DNA from: Streptomyces sp. MH60
GTDB lineage: Bacteria > Actinomycetota > Actinomycetes > Streptomycetales > Streptomycetaceae
Length of the DNA: 64,000 nucleotides
Assembly (NCBI RefSeq): GCF_002939385.1
Contig: NZ_MULI01000011.1
Location: forward strand, 62,001 to 126,000
Reading direction: 5' to 3'
Shown: positions 20,901 through 28,772 of the stretch, piece by piece
How the letters are laid out: each line of letters begins with the position of its first letter
How positions within the stretch are numbered: position 1 is the first letter of the stretch
Notes under the pieces: generated by a model
Seen by the model: the letters and a program-made list of their open reading frames with translations, nothing else
Told to the model about the DNA's origin: nothing
Database searches by the model: none
Position numbers and translations under genes: made by a program

Positions 20901-21821
20901 TTCGGCGCTGATCGGCGACAGCGTGACGCGCAGCTCGATGTCGGCGCCGTCGGCCTCGTCGAACCCGAGCACGGCGCCGGTGTCGGTGCCGTCCCGCGCG
21001 GTCGCGTCGCTCAGCTCGCCGTCGTCGCCCCAACTGCGCAGCGAGGTCACGGGCACGTTCGTGGTGGCGTAGTAGTACAGGCGGTACGAGGCGCCGTTGA
21101 AGGACCCGGCGACGAGCCCGCTGATCGCGGTGGTGCCGTCCTTCAGCTCGGTCGCGTCCAGGGTCGCGCGGGTGCGGCTGGTGAAGTTGTTGGCCAGGTC
21201 GAGGACGAGCTGGGGCCGCGAACCGGCGGGGAAGCGGTACTTCTCGAGCGCCGTGCGCGTCGTGGCGGTCATCTCGGCGTCGATGGTCCCGGCGGGGGAC
21301 CCGAGGCCCACCCGGTAGGAGCCGGGCGACGCGGACTCGTCGTCGTGGCTGTAGGGGTGGGCGTACGTGCTCGTGGCCGGGCGCTCGTCGTACTGCTCCG
21401 AGGTCGGGACGACCAGCAGGTCGCCGCCGCCGCCCGAACCGCCCACGCCGTCCAGGTTCGTGGCGGTGAACCCGGCGATGTGGTCCTCGTGGTAGTCGTA
21501 CCCCGAGTGGTTGCGGCCCGGGGTCGTCATCGGGTTGACCTTCGCCAGGCTGTGCGGTGCCTGGGCGCCGGGGAGGTCGTTGCCGTCGTCGCCCGCGGTG
21601 GACACGAACGGGTCGACGAGCTTCGTGTAGTCCGTCCCGCCGGACGCCGCGTCGGCCGAGGAGGCGGCCTCGGCGACGGGTACGGCGACGGCACTGCCGC
21701 CGCCCGTCAGCGCGGCCAGGCCGAGCGCCCCGGCGAGTACCGCCGCGACCGTGGTCCGCAGGGCCCGGGGCCGGGACGGCCGTATCGGCGGTCTCTTGGA
21801 TCTGTCAGGCATGACGAGCAC
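14904..21821 (-). CDS. Exported GH92 alpha-mannosidase fused to carbohydrate-binding, FN3 and PAP2 phosphatase modules
   Basis: About 2305 residues, with an N-terminal signal peptide (RALRTTVAAVLAGALGLAAL). The GH92 module spans about 65-825, with likely general acid E635 (SNANEID) and Asp pair D706/D708 (MDNDAGTMS). Then come an Ig-like segment, a FIVAR-like helical repeat (about 955-1015), three CBM6-like beta-sandwiches (about 1015-1155, 1160-1300, 1310-1455), more FIVAR-like repeats, and two fibronectin III domains (about 1595-1680, 1685-1770). A class A acid phosphatase/PAP2 domain (about 1780-2170) carries KNHYQYPRP, SYPSGHTYGGY and NRIVLGFHYPLD. A cadherin-like sandwich ends it. GTG 21821 has AGGGAG at good spacing. 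Likely degrades mannans with phosphate decorations outside the cell. Confidence 0.88.
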   Translation of the reverse strand: MLVMPDRSKRPPIRPSRPRALRTTVAAVLAGALGLAALTGGGSAVAVPVAEAASSADAASGGTDYTKLVDPFVSTAGDDGNDLPGAQAPHSLAKVNPMTTPGRNHSGYDYHEDHIAGFTATNLDGVGGSGGGGDLLVVPTSEQYDERPATSTYAHPYSHDDESASPGSYRVGLGSPAGTIDAEMTATTRTALEKYRFPAGSRPQLVLDLANNFTSRTRATLDATELKDGTTAISGLVAGSFNGASYRLYYYATTNVPVTSLRSWGDDGELSDATARDGTDTGAVLGFDEADGADIELRVTLSPISAEQAATDQHKEVAGRDFADVRAQTRADWNRTLGAVAVRASKKADPDSTLTEQFYTHLYRMYALPVNATSTSGTYRGVDGAVHQANGFTYYDGWSTWDDFRKYSVEAYIDPVTYRDMVQSAVILFADAHAAGKSPGSLTHSVPTVRWERSAVVIADALSKGFKDFDRLDEAYPALKSYTGYYTGTQLRQGYIAGDPGTTVQRGYDQWALSVIADALGEDADAKKLREQATMAIDHLVKPGAWTAADGTEVGLLTPRDGAGDWQGVDYEKFEEAGLYQGTLWQYHWYDAYDMGGLIEAMGGEKAGRAAIRHMFGEDSDADDGSAMLHSNANEIDLQAPYLFNYVGEPSLTQKWVRAIYTGETWNRYIATGSTNEAPSSGGEFRPPVKTKVYEPAPDGFLPTMDNDAGTMSTMFVAAALGLFPVTAGSSQFQIGTPFFDSTTIRYAGGATFTVNAHGVSPTDYYVQRATLNGKRFSNTWLDYSQLVAGGTLEFDMGSAPSSWGSRTEPAYSLNTDRGDDGDDSAPGKGTTVVSARPETVDTAADGTVDASIGLRLSGRASFAARKGTSLTGTGAADVTGLPDGVRADLRVTGRRTASLRLTGTTATDARFGITFRDRAFPHGIPASTVTGTGVSVTDPLVVSAAPVHRKNLAALADEASLVREGNYSDGSYGVFRAALERARTVLADPASPTGTLMAAHDALRSAIDALTLDEGGYAVLQAEDPDRMEGPSLVKEAYYSDGDLGGVTEGAWEQYTRLDFGGVAPRSVSVRYANSQAPTSEPSSVDIHAGDADGPVVATVSLPGTGGWQYYTTVQAAVTDPDALLDASSATFVFHAPSGRQWVSNFDWYRFSPQAAPSASPVTTLATLTTANATATGGGLLPLKLSGGVFENVTNGAWAEWRDTGLGAGADTVTVRYDKPRSRAASDSHIELRLGAKDGPAAAAIPLDYTGSGWGTVATTSVRVDPDTFDGSQDVFAVFVSGTQTDAQPYVANVYALTLTREADAPVVFDATAFEANSGGGLKSEPATWSDAGAATSLGGTYDGAWLDYGDIDFGDSPKNTVTLTYVNNSARCGTGSAVQLYLGSFDADAPGTPYATVPLPVTGSAWSSGGTTSVTLPKGITGTHAVHLRLTTHADSAHPYVANLGQVAFAHVEAPAETDLSALRKAIGQYEGLSEDADRYGTIDFGVFRRELSAARDLLGAEDATQLEVDLRTRSLTLAAKQLVPLPRLRLENLVDTASSLADERYTDASWSAFTTALTAARTALADDSATDRTLGERYTALDRARSALTTKRRTVPAAPGAVSATASGTGVKVTWSAPGDDGGSPVTGYEITLSGGHQVEIADPDSRSTVFTRLKDGTSYTARVRAVNALGDSPWSAATQPAVTGDNKPQAPAVTGVVTDGKRVRVSWRAAGDGGFPVVGYTVTLDDGTTAHVSGTTGTALLTAGGGAAKAHTATVTAVTLAGSSDDPGTAAATTAATASDPADYEPSPFPHDVLDAAYPSDSWPATGDGSDYFNQLLSGFDDLGPGTLGSDEKLGEGTSPTAENDTVTVAVNNAATRQQVDRAEVDASNSATVTMADGLGSRLGPLYGEALKDGELPKTSALFSRVTENLDTHDAAKNHYQYPRPYVRLGFAGDGGAIYESQDSSYSGLAGQGSYPSGHTYGGYAAGTVLATLLPDLAPSILARTSEYGDNRIVLGFHYPLDVMGGRVTAQATVAHRWADPAFEKLLRQAHTEIENVLLARCAEEGYGDTLTACAGDPYAGLSTAQDVDLYTRRLTYGFSRTGEAGQALDAPADAAALLITAFPDLTAEQRTQVLEQTATDSGYPLDLTASGGPGWQRINLAAAMAADVEVNADGSVTVTNFPDATRASVADASALTVGGVALDGFDPAVSTYVVDWPEHGRIPAVGAVPAQSGARVKVTDGSATVSSSRSRLTTRTITVTSANGAYTRTYTVGFRRTPDHRPPWWAASSGRGAVGGDGGAGGSGLWSPAREWAAARGGGA

Positions 21822-21837
21822 GGACCCTCTCCCTGTG

Positions 21838-21849
21838 GACAACGTTGTC
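21838..21849. promoter_or_regulatory. LacI-type operator upstream of the GH92 gene
   Basis: GACAACGTTGTC is a perfect 12-bp palindrome centred on AACGTT, directly upstream of the ribosome site of the GH92 gene. This is the pattern of LacI-family sugar-responsive repressor sites in streptomycetes. No LacI gene lies in the window, so control by a regulator encoded elsewhere is likely. Confidence 0.7.
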
Positions 21850-21959
21850 AACCGATACCCGAGACGCGCGTCCCGGGTGAACGCCTCCGCCATCACATAG
21901 GGAGAAGTCATACAACGGGGAAACGGAGTTCGTACAGAGCCTTCGGGTACGCGGTGCGG

Positions 21960-22802
21960 TCAGCCGAGCGGCTGGGTGCCGATGACGGACAGCAGGCGCA
22001 GCTTGTCGTGGCTCTCGGTACCGGGGGTGGCGGTGTAGACGAGCAGCAGGTGCGACTGGTCGGGGTCGAGCAGGGTCTGGCAGTCCAGTTCGAGGAGGCC
22101 GACCTCGGGGTGGCGGAAGCGTTTGACCCGGCCGGGGCGGACGCCCACCTCGTGCGTGTCCCACAGGGCGCGGAACTCCTCGCTGCGCTCCAGGAGCAGA
22201 TCGGCGTAGTGCGCGGCCCGGGAGCCGGGTCCCCGCAGGGTGACGACCTGGCGCAGCCCGGAGGCGAACATCCGGGAGAGCAGGGCGTGCTCCTCCGGCG
22301 CGTACAGGGCGCGGGTGGCCGGCAGGGTGAACCAGCGGAAGCCGATGCTCCGTTCCGGTCCGGTGTACTTGGTGGTGTCGCCGGTCAGAGCCACGCCGAG
22401 CGGCGTCTGGCGCAGGGTCTCCCCGAGTTCGGTGACGATCTCGGCGGGGGTGTCGGCCAGCCGGTCGAGGATGCGCAGCAGACCCGGGCCGACGTGCTCG
22501 CCGGCCGGGCCGCGCACCGGCGGGTGGTGCCCGGCCAGGCGGAACAGGTGGTCGCGCTCGTCCAGGGACAGGTGCAGGCCCTGGGCGATCGAGGCGGCCA
22601 TCTGGGCCGAGGGCTGCGGGCCGCGCTCCCGTTCCAGGCGCGCGTAGTAGTCGGTCGACATGTGGCACAGCGTCGCGACCTCCTCGCGGCGCAGGCCACC
22701 GGTCCGGCGGCGCGGTCCCCGCGGGAGTCCGACGTCCTCGGGCTGCAACAGCTCCCGCCGGCGCCGCAGGAAGGCGGCGAGCCCGCTCCGGTCGATCTCC
22801 AT
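21960..22802 (-). CDS. XRE regulator with MmyB-like ligand-binding domain
   Basis: A 280-residue regulator. The N-terminal HTH (about residues 8-85) reads LAAFLRRRREL, then RTGGLRREEVATLCHMSTDY and YARLERERGPQPS. The C-terminal half (about 105-275) has the MmyB-like landmarks IVTELGETLRQTPLGVAL, RSIGFRWFTLPATR, ALWDTHEVGVRPGRVKRF and LLVYTATPGTES. GGAGGAGAGG precedes the ATG. It is divergent to a short-chain dehydrogenase gene, a pairing seen repeatedly in streptomycetes, where such regulators are thought to control the adjacent oxidoreductase. The ligand is unknown; fatty-acid or lipid binding has been proposed for the family. Confidence 0.88.
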   Translation of the reverse strand: MEIDRSGLAAFLRRRRELLQPEDVGLPRGPRRRTGGLRREEVATLCHMSTDYYARLERERGPQPSAQMAASIAQGLHLSLDERDHLFRLAGHHPPVRGPAGEHVGPGLLRILDRLADTPAEIVTELGETLRQTPLGVALTGDTTKYTGPERSIGFRWFTLPATRALYAPEEHALLSRMFASGLRQVVTLRGPGSRAAHYADLLLERSEEFRALWDTHEVGVRPGRVKRFRHPEVGLLELDCQTLLDPDQSHLLLVYTATPGTESHDKLRLLSVIGTQPLG

Positions 22803-23070
22803 GAGGCCCTCTCCTCCGGTGCAGCTTCCCCCCTTTCTATCGCCGCCGCGTCGGCGCAGCCACGGATCGCCGATCCCCCCTTACGGCGTCCGGCGCGTCC
22901 GCCGACTGCCGGGAAACCGCCGCTGACCTGTGTAAAGAGCATGAGGCGGCGCTACCCTCGGCCGCGCGATCAGGGGATCGGCAGACCCTGCATCCCGTCA
23001 CCGGATCCGGTCATGGTGGAAGCGAGGACACGACGAGGGAAGCAACGACACCCCCCCCAGGAGCCAGCTC
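22803..23070. promoter_or_regulatory. Divergent promoter region of the XRE/SDR pair
   Basis: No gene. It contains a perfect 12-bp palindrome ACCGGATCCGGT at 23000-23011, about 60 bases before the SDR start, which is a plausible operator for the XRE regulator. A possible -10 TACCCT lies in GCGCTACCCTCGG. Confidence 0.4.
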
Positions 23071-24009
23071 ATGCCACGCACCGACTTCGACATCACCGTC
23101 CCCGATCTGACCGGCCGGCGCGCGGTCGTCACCGGCGCGAGCGACGGCCTCGGCCTCGGCATCGCCACCCGCCTCGCGGCCGCCGGTGCGGAGGTGCTCC
23201 TGCCGGTCCGCAACCCGCGCAAGGGCGAGGCGGCGCTGGACGCGATCCGGGCCCGGGTGCCCGGCGCGGAGGTGTCCCTGCGCACCCTCGACCTGTCCTC
23301 GCTCACCTCCGTGGCGGCGCTGGGCGACACCCTGCTGGCCGAGGACCGCCCGATCCACCTGCTCGTCAACAACGCCGGTGTCATGACACCGCCCGCGCGG
23401 CAGACCACCGCGGACGGGTTCGAGCTGCAGTTCGGCACCAACCACCTCGGCCACTTCGCCCTCGTCGCCCGCCTGCTGCCGCTGCTGCGGGCCGGCCGGG
23501 CGCGGGTGACCTCCCAGATCAGCGTCGCGGCGAACCGGAACGCCGTCAACTGGGACGACCTGAACTGGGAACGCTCCTACGACGGCATGCGCGCCTACAG
23601 CCAGTCGAAGATCGCGTTCGGCCTCTTCGGCCTGGAACTCGACCGCCGCAGCGAGGCCGGTGACTGGGGCATCACCAGCAACCTCTCCCACCCGGGCGTC
23701 GCCCCCACCAACCTGCTCGCCGCCCGCCCCGAAGTGGGCCGCACCCGGGACACCCTGGGTGTGCGGGTCATCCGCGTTCTGTCCGCCCGCGGCATCCTCC
23801 TCGGCACGGTCCGCACCGCACAGCTCCCCGCGCTGTACGCCGCCACGTCGCCGCAGGCCGAACGCGGAGCCTTCTACGGCCCCGGCGGCCCGGGCCGGCT
23901 GGGCGGCCCGCCCGCCCGGCAGCAGCTCTACGGCCGCCTGCGGAGCACCGACGAGGCCCGTCGGATCTGGGCGCGGTCCGAGGAACTGACCGGACTGCGC
24001 TGCGCGTGA
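23071..24009 (+). CDS. Short-chain dehydrogenase/reductase
   Basis: NAD(P)-dependent oxidoreductase of 312 residues with the Rossmann motif TGASDGLG (about 21-28), NNAGVM, and catalytic Y176/K180 (YSQSK). The protein is longer than classical 250-residue SDRs and resembles the retinol-dehydrogenase/WWOX-like subgroup. CAGGAG lies about 8 bases before the ATG. It is divergent to the MmyB-type regulator, which likely controls it. The substrate cannot be told from sequence. Confidence 0.88.
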   Translation: MPRTDFDITVPDLTGRRAVVTGASDGLGLGIATRLAAAGAEVLLPVRNPRKGEAALDAIRARVPGAEVSLRTLDLSSLTSVAALGDTLLAEDRPIHLLVNNAGVMTPPARQTTADGFELQFGTNHLGHFALVARLLPLLRAGRARVTSQISVAANRNAVNWDDLNWERSYDGMRAYSQSKIAFGLFGLELDRRSEAGDWGITSNLSHPGVAPTNLLAARPEVGRTRDTLGVRVIRVLSARGILLGTVRTAQLPALYAATSPQAERGAFYGPGGPGRLGGPPARQQLYGRLRSTDEARRIWARSEELTGLRCA

Positions 24010-24102
24010 CGGCGCCGGACGGCACCGTGGAACACGGCATTCCCCCGCGGCCGTTTCTGATGTTGGATGGACCGACCGGAGCCCCCAACACCGAGGTCGC
24101 AC

Positions 24103-25962
24103 ATGCGGTTCACGACTCGCCCCACCCTCCAGGGCACCTTCGGCATGGTGTCCTCCACGCACTGGCTGGCCTCGCAGTCGGCCATGGCGGTGCTGGAGGA
24201 CGGGGGCAACGCCTACGACGCCGCCGTGGCCGGAGCCTTCGTGCTGCACGTCGTCGAACCGCACCTCAACGGGCCCGCCGGAGAGGTACCGATCCTGCTC
24301 GCGCCGGCGGGCGGCGAGGTGCGGGTGCTGTGCGGGCAGGGCGTGGCACCGGGCGGGGCCACGGTCGCGCACTACAAGGGGCTCGGACTCGACCTGGTGC
24401 CCGGCACCGGACCGCTCGCCGCGGCCGTGCCCGGAGCCTTCGACGCCTGGCTGCTCCTGCTGCGCGACCACGGCACCAGGTCACTGGCCGACGTGCTGAA
24501 GTACGCCATCGGTTACGCCGAGCACGGGCACGCCCCCGTGGAGCGCGTCGCGGAGACCGTGGAGACCGTCCGGGAGCTGTTCGAGACCGAGTGGACGTCC
24601 TCCGCCGAGGTCTACCTGCCGTACGGCCGCCCGCCCCGCCCCGGCGAGCTGCTGCGCAACCCGGCCCTCGCCGCCACCTGGAAGCGGCTGCTGGCCGAGG
24701 CGTCCGGCGCGGGCCGGAAGGCGGGACCGGTGGGGGCCCGGGAGGCGGAGATCGACGCGGCGCGGGAGATCTGGCGCTCCGGGTTCATCGCCGAGGCCCT
24801 CGTACGCCAGGCCGGGCGGCCCACCCTGGACACCAGCGGGGAGCGTCACACCGGCACCCTGACCGCCGCCGACCTCGCCGGCTGGTCCGCCCACTACGAG
24901 GCCCCGGCGACGTACGACTGGAACGGCTGGACCCTGTGCAAGGCCGGCCCCTGGAGCCAAGGGCCCGTGCTGCTCCAGCAGTTGGCGCTGCTCCCGCCCG
25001 AGCTGCCCGCCTACGCCTCCGCCGACTACGTCCACCTGCTGGTCGAGGGCTGCAAGCTGGCCATGGCCGACCGGGAGGCCTGGTACGGCGACGCGGACGG
25101 CGCGGAGCAGGTGCCGCTCGCCGACCTGCTGTCGCCCGAGTACAACGCGGTCCGGCGGCAACTCGTCGGCGACAAGGCCTCCTTCGAACTGCGGCCCGGC
25201 GCGCCGGGCGGGCGCACCCCGCGGCTCGGTGCGCAGGCGCTCGTCGCGGCCGCGGAGGGGGAGGGCCTCGACGCCCTCGGGGTCGGCGAGCCGACGGTCG
25301 CCAAGAGCCCGGCGTCCCCGGTGCCGGGGGAGCCGGAGGTCGCCGCCGACGGGGGGACCCGCGGCGACACCTGCCACCTGGACATCGTGGACCGCTGGGG
25401 CAACATGGTCTCGGCCACGCCCAGCGGCGGCTGGCTCCAGTCCAACCCCGTCGTGCCCGAGCTGGGCTTCCCGCTCGGCACCCGGCTCCAGATGACCTGG
25501 CTGGAGGAGGGACTGCCCAACTCGCTCATGCCGGGCCGCCGCCCGCGCACCACGCTCACGCCGTCCATCGCCCTGCGCGACGGGGTGCCGGTCATGGCCT
25601 TCGGCACCCCCGGCGGCGACCAGCAGGACCAGTGGCAGACGCACTTCTTCCTGGCCGTCGCGCTGCGGGCACAGGTCCGCGGCGGCCTCGACCTCCAGGG
25701 CGCCGTCGACGCCCCGAACTGGCACACCGACAGCTTCCCCGGGTCCTTCTTCCCACGCGGTATGCGGGCGGGCTCCGTCACCGTGGAGTCCCGGATGCCG
25801 GCGGAGGTCGTCGAGGAGCTGCGGCGGCGCGGGCACGACGTGACGGTGGGCGAGGCGTGGTCGGAGGGGCGGCTGTGCGCCGTCGCGCGGGACCCGGAGA
25901 CGGGCGTGCTGTCGGCGGCGGCCAACCCGCGCGGCATGCAGGGGTACGCGGTCGGCCGCTGA
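24103..25962 (+). CDS. ggt: Gamma-glutamyltransferase family protein
   Basis: N-terminal nucleophile hydrolase that cleaves gamma-glutamyl bonds (glutathione or related amides). The autoprocessing/nucleophile Thr is T423 in RGDTCHLDIVD, and the small subunit shows GNMVSATPSGGWL, RPRTTLTPSIAL and GTPGGDQQDQWQ. It differs from classical GGT by Cys after the Thr, as in many actinobacterial homologues. No signal peptide is evident, so it may act in the cytoplasm. ATG 24103 with GAGGT upstream is preferred; an in-frame ATG at 24067 lacks a ribosome site. Length is 619 residues. Confidence 0.85.
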   Translation: MRFTTRPTLQGTFGMVSSTHWLASQSAMAVLEDGGNAYDAAVAGAFVLHVVEPHLNGPAGEVPILLAPAGGEVRVLCGQGVAPGGATVAHYKGLGLDLVPGTGPLAAAVPGAFDAWLLLLRDHGTRSLADVLKYAIGYAEHGHAPVERVAETVETVRELFETEWTSSAEVYLPYGRPPRPGELLRNPALAATWKRLLAEASGAGRKAGPVGAREAEIDAAREIWRSGFIAEALVRQAGRPTLDTSGERHTGTLTAADLAGWSAHYEAPATYDWNGWTLCKAGPWSQGPVLLQQLALLPPELPAYASADYVHLLVEGCKLAMADREAWYGDADGAEQVPLADLLSPEYNAVRRQLVGDKASFELRPGAPGGRTPRLGAQALVAAAEGEGLDALGVGEPTVAKSPASPVPGEPEVAADGGTRGDTCHLDIVDRWGNMVSATPSGGWLQSNPVVPELGFPLGTRLQMTWLEEGLPNSLMPGRRPRTTLTPSIALRDGVPVMAFGTPGGDQQDQWQTHFFLAVALRAQVRGGLDLQGAVDAPNWHTDSFPGSFFPRGMRAGSVTVESRMPAEVVEELRRRGHDVTVGEAWSEGRLCAVARDPETGVLSAAANPRGMQGYAVGR

Positions 25963-26057
25963 CGCCCACCGGCGCCCGCACCGGGTGTTCGTCGCGATGC
26001 CACCCGGAGTACACCACCCGGGTGGGGATTGTCAGTGGCGCGTGCTCTCATGGAGTC

Positions 26058-26903
26058 ATGATCGAGAACAACGAAACCATCGACGAGTTTCTCGCCCGGC
26101 ACACCGACGACGTGGAGGAGGCCGTCCGCAAGGCGGCCGCGCAGGAGATCATGCCGCGCTGGCGCCGGCTCGCGGCACACGAGGTCGACCAGAAGGCCGG
26201 CCCGCACGACCTGGTGACGGACGCCGACCGCAAGGCCGAGCTGTACCTCACCGAGGTCCTGGCCGCCCTGCTGCCGGGCTCGGTGGTGGTCGGCGAGGAG
26301 GCGGTGCACGCGAACCCGGCGTCGTACGGGGCGATACGCGGCGAGGCGCCGGTGTGGATCGTCGACCCGGTCGACGGGACCCGGCAGTTCGTGCGCGGCG
26401 AGGAGGGCTTCTGCACGCTGGTCGCGCTCGCCCACCGCGGGATCGTGCACGCCTCCTGGACCTACGCCCCCGCCGACGACCGGCTCGCCACGGCCGTACG
26501 GGGCCGGGGCGCCTACCAGGACGGCGAGCGGCTGTACGCGGGGCCGCCCGAGCCGGGCCGCGAGCTGCGGGTGGCCACGTCCCACCCGGACTACACGACG
26601 GACGAGCAGAAGCGCGACCTGCTCGCCCTGCGCACCCCGGGCGTGGCCCCCCGCCCCTGCGGCTCGGCCGGTCTGGAGTACCTGGCCGTCGCCCGCGGCG
26701 AGTCCGACGCCACCGCCTTCTCCTGGGAGGCGGCGTGGGACCACGCGGCCGGTCTCCTCCTGGTCGAGGAGGCGGGCGGCACCCATCTGACGCGCACGGG
26801 CGAGCCCTTCCGCATCACCGGGGGCAATGAACTGCCGTTCACCGCCGCCCGCGACGCGGCCACGGCCCGCCGGGTGGTGGCCCTGCTGTCGGGGGAGGCC
26901 TGA
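26058..26903 (+). CDS. Inositol-monophosphatase-family phosphatase
   Basis: A 281-residue Mg2+-dependent phosphomonoesterase of the IMPase/FBPase/CysQ fold. The metal-binding motifs are visible: DLVTDADRKAE, GEEAVH and the signature WIVDPVDGTRQF, plus the C-terminal SWEAAWDHAAGLLLVEEAGG. The substrate could be inositol phosphate, histidinol phosphate or 3'-phosphoadenosine nucleotide; motif reading does not separate these. It is the only gene between ggt and a convergent quinone reductase, so context gives no help. GGAG sits only 2 bases before the chosen ATG, so the start is moderately certain. Confidence 0.85.
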   Translation: MIENNETIDEFLARHTDDVEEAVRKAAAQEIMPRWRRLAAHEVDQKAGPHDLVTDADRKAELYLTEVLAALLPGSVVVGEEAVHANPASYGAIRGEAPVWIVDPVDGTRQFVRGEEGFCTLVALAHRGIVHASWTYAPADDRLATAVRGRGAYQDGERLYAGPPEPGRELRVATSHPDYTTDEQKRDLLALRTPGVAPRPCGSAGLEYLAVARGESDATAFSWEAAWDHAAGLLLVEEAGGTHLTRTGEPFRITGGNELPFTAARDAATARRVVALLSGEA

Positions 26904-26915
26904 TCCCCGGCGCCG

Positions 26916-27596
26916 TCAGGCCGTCACCCCCTCCTCGGCGAGGAACTTCTCCACGAACTCCCGCGCACGCCGGTCGAAGTCGGCGTACTGCGCCTCCCGC
27001 TCGGCGCCCGCGACCGCGTCGCCGACCAGCAGGTTGCCGGAGGCGTCGACGCGCTGGGGGCGCTCCTCGGCGTCGGTGAGCAGGCCGACGGTCGAGTGGG
27101 AGAGCCCGCAGTAGTAGGCGATGCCCTCGTTGAGGTTGGCCTCCAGGAGGGAGTGCATCCCCTCGGTGACGGGGTCGTCGGCGGTGGCACCGGCCAGGCC
27201 CAGCCACAGCATGCGCTTGCCCGCGAGGCGCGGCCTGCTGCGGCCGTAGGCGAAGCCGTAGTTCCACACGCGGTCGATCCACCCCTTGAGGATCGCGGGC
27301 ACGCTCTGCCAGTACACCGGGAAGACGGCGACGATCACATCGGCGTCGAGGACGCGCCGCATATGGGCCCGCGCCTCCTGCGAGTACGCCTTCTCCCGGT
27401 CGCCCCAGTCCGGCTGGTCCGCGGTGTTCATCCGCGGGTCGAAGCCCTCGGCGTGCAGGTCGAGCAGGTCGACGCGGTATCCGGCGGCCTCCAGGCGGTC
27501 GGCGCTGCGGCGGGCGGTGTGGGCGGTGAGGGAGTCGGCGCGGTGGTGCGCGACGACCACGAGGGCGGTCCTGGCCTTGCTGCTGGGCTGCGTCAC
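26916..27596 (-). CDS. NAD(P)H:quinone oxidoreductase (flavodoxin-fold family)
   Basis: A 226-residue flavoprotein of the Flavodoxin_2/NQO/MdaB group that reduces quinones with two electrons. Features: TALVVVAHHRADSLTA (phosphate loop), ADVIVAVFPVYWQSVPAILK, GWIDRVWNYGFAYG and the glycine-rich LAGKRMLWLGLAGA. GTG 27596 is chosen because GGGAGA lies 6 bases upstream. It is divergent to an AraC regulator at 27710, which probably controls it in response to electrophiles or quinones. Confidence 0.87.
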   Translation of the reverse strand: MTQPSSKARTALVVVAHHRADSLTAHTARRSADRLEAAGYRVDLLDLHAEGFDPRMNTADQPDWGDREKAYSQEARAHMRRVLDADVIVAVFPVYWQSVPAILKGWIDRVWNYGFAYGRSRPRLAGKRMLWLGLAGATADDPVTEGMHSLLEANLNEGIAYYCGLSHSTVGLLTDAEERPQRVDASGNLLVGDAVAGAEREAQYADFDRRAREFVEKFLAEEGVTA

Positions 27597-27709
27597 GGGG
27601 TCTCCCGGCTGGTCTCGGTCCGTTGCGACGCGTCCAGTACAGCCGTGGCCGAGTAGATGATCCATGGGAGAAAGTCTGGGAAACATGTGTGCTCGTCTAC
27701 GCTGGCGCT

Positions 27710-28639
27710 GTGGATCCCTTGACGTCACTGCTGAGCGGCATCCGGGCCGAGGGCTCGGTCGTCAGCCACGCCGTACTGACGGCGCCCTGGTCCGTCCGCT
27801 TCACCGACGGGGCGCCGCTCACCATGGTCAGCGTGCTGCGCGGCGGCGGCACCCTGCTGCTGCCCGACGGCACCCGTCGGGCGGTCGGCGCGGGCGACAC
27901 GGCCATCGTGCGCGGCCCGGCGCCGTTCCTCCTCGCGGACCGGCCCACCACGCTCGACGGCCCGCACACCGCGTACGAGATCGCGTGCTTCGCGGATGCC
28001 GAGTGCACCGCCGAGGAACTCGGCGGCATCCACTGGGGCACCGACCCGGACGGGGCGACCGCGCTGGTCGTGGGCGCCTACCGCGCCTCGGGCCACCGCC
28101 ACGAACGACTCCTGCGCGCCCTGCCGCACCTCCTGGTCGTCAGCGAGGACGCCGAGGTCTGCGCCTGGCTGGAGACCGCAGCGGCCGACGCCGCCCGGCT
28201 CTCCGCCGGTTCCCAGGCACTCATGGACCGGCTCCTCGACTGGGCCCTGGTGTGCACACTGCGCACCTGGTTCGACCGGGCGGGTGCCGACGCGCCCAGC
28301 TGGTACCGGGGCCTGGCCGACCCGGTGCTCGCCCCCGCGCTGCGGGCCTTCCACGGCCGGCCCGACCAGTCCTGGACGGTGGCGTCGCTCGCCGGTCAAG
28401 CGGGCGTCTCGCGGGCGCTGTTCGCCAAGCGGTTCACCGAGCTGATGGGCCGCCCGCCCCTCGCCTACCTCACCGAATGCCGGATGGCCGACGCCGAGGC
28501 GCTGCTGACCGACACCGACCTCAGCATCGCCCAGGTCGCCAGATCCGTCGGCTACGCCGACGCCTTCGGTTTCAGCGCCGCCTTCAAACGCCACAAGGGC
28601 CTCAGCCCCAGCACGTTCCGCGCCGCGGCGGCCGCCTGA
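27710..28639 (+). CDS. AraC-family regulator with cupin sensory domain
   Basis: A 309-residue regulator. An N-terminal AraC-binding cupin (about residues 1-180) includes APWSVRFTDGAPLTMVSVLR and GTLLLPDGTRRAVGAGDTAI. A C-terminal double HTH (about 205-305) includes WTVASLAGQAGVSRALFAKR and LSIAQVARSVGYADAFGFSA. It probably starts at GTG 27710: TACGCT lies 6 bases upstream and there is no ribosome site, fitting a leaderless mRNA. It likely controls the divergent quinone reductase. Confidence 0.85.
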   Translation: MDPLTSLLSGIRAEGSVVSHAVLTAPWSVRFTDGAPLTMVSVLRGGGTLLLPDGTRRAVGAGDTAIVRGPAPFLLADRPTTLDGPHTAYEIACFADAECTAEELGGIHWGTDPDGATALVVGAYRASGHRHERLLRALPHLLVVSEDAEVCAWLETAAADAARLSAGSQALMDRLLDWALVCTLRTWFDRAGADAPSWYRGLADPVLAPALRAFHGRPDQSWTVASLAGQAGVSRALFAKRFTELMGRPPLAYLTECRMADAEALLTDTDLSIAQVARSVGYADAFGFSAAFKRHKGLSPSTFRAAAAA

Positions 28640-28772
28640 GCCCCCTCCGGGCCGTCGCCGAGGCTCAGGCACGCCACCGGGCGCGCGGCCCCGCCCACCC
28701 GCACCCGCGCGCTGTCGGACCCCGGGCATATCCTGATCCCCAGTGGCCATCGGCAGACGAAGGGGTCCGAAG

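Noticed and set aside
13008..23663. A ~3500-codon plus-strand open frame opposite the GH92 gene
   Set aside because: It is the codon-bias mirror of the minus-strand gene: Val/Gly/Arg-rich, no domain, no ribosome site. The opposite strand shows recognisable catalytic motifs along its whole length.
24067..24102. Upstream ATG of the gamma-glutamyltransferase gene
   Set aside because: It adds Pro-rich residues outside the family, and the ribosome site fits ATG 24103 better.
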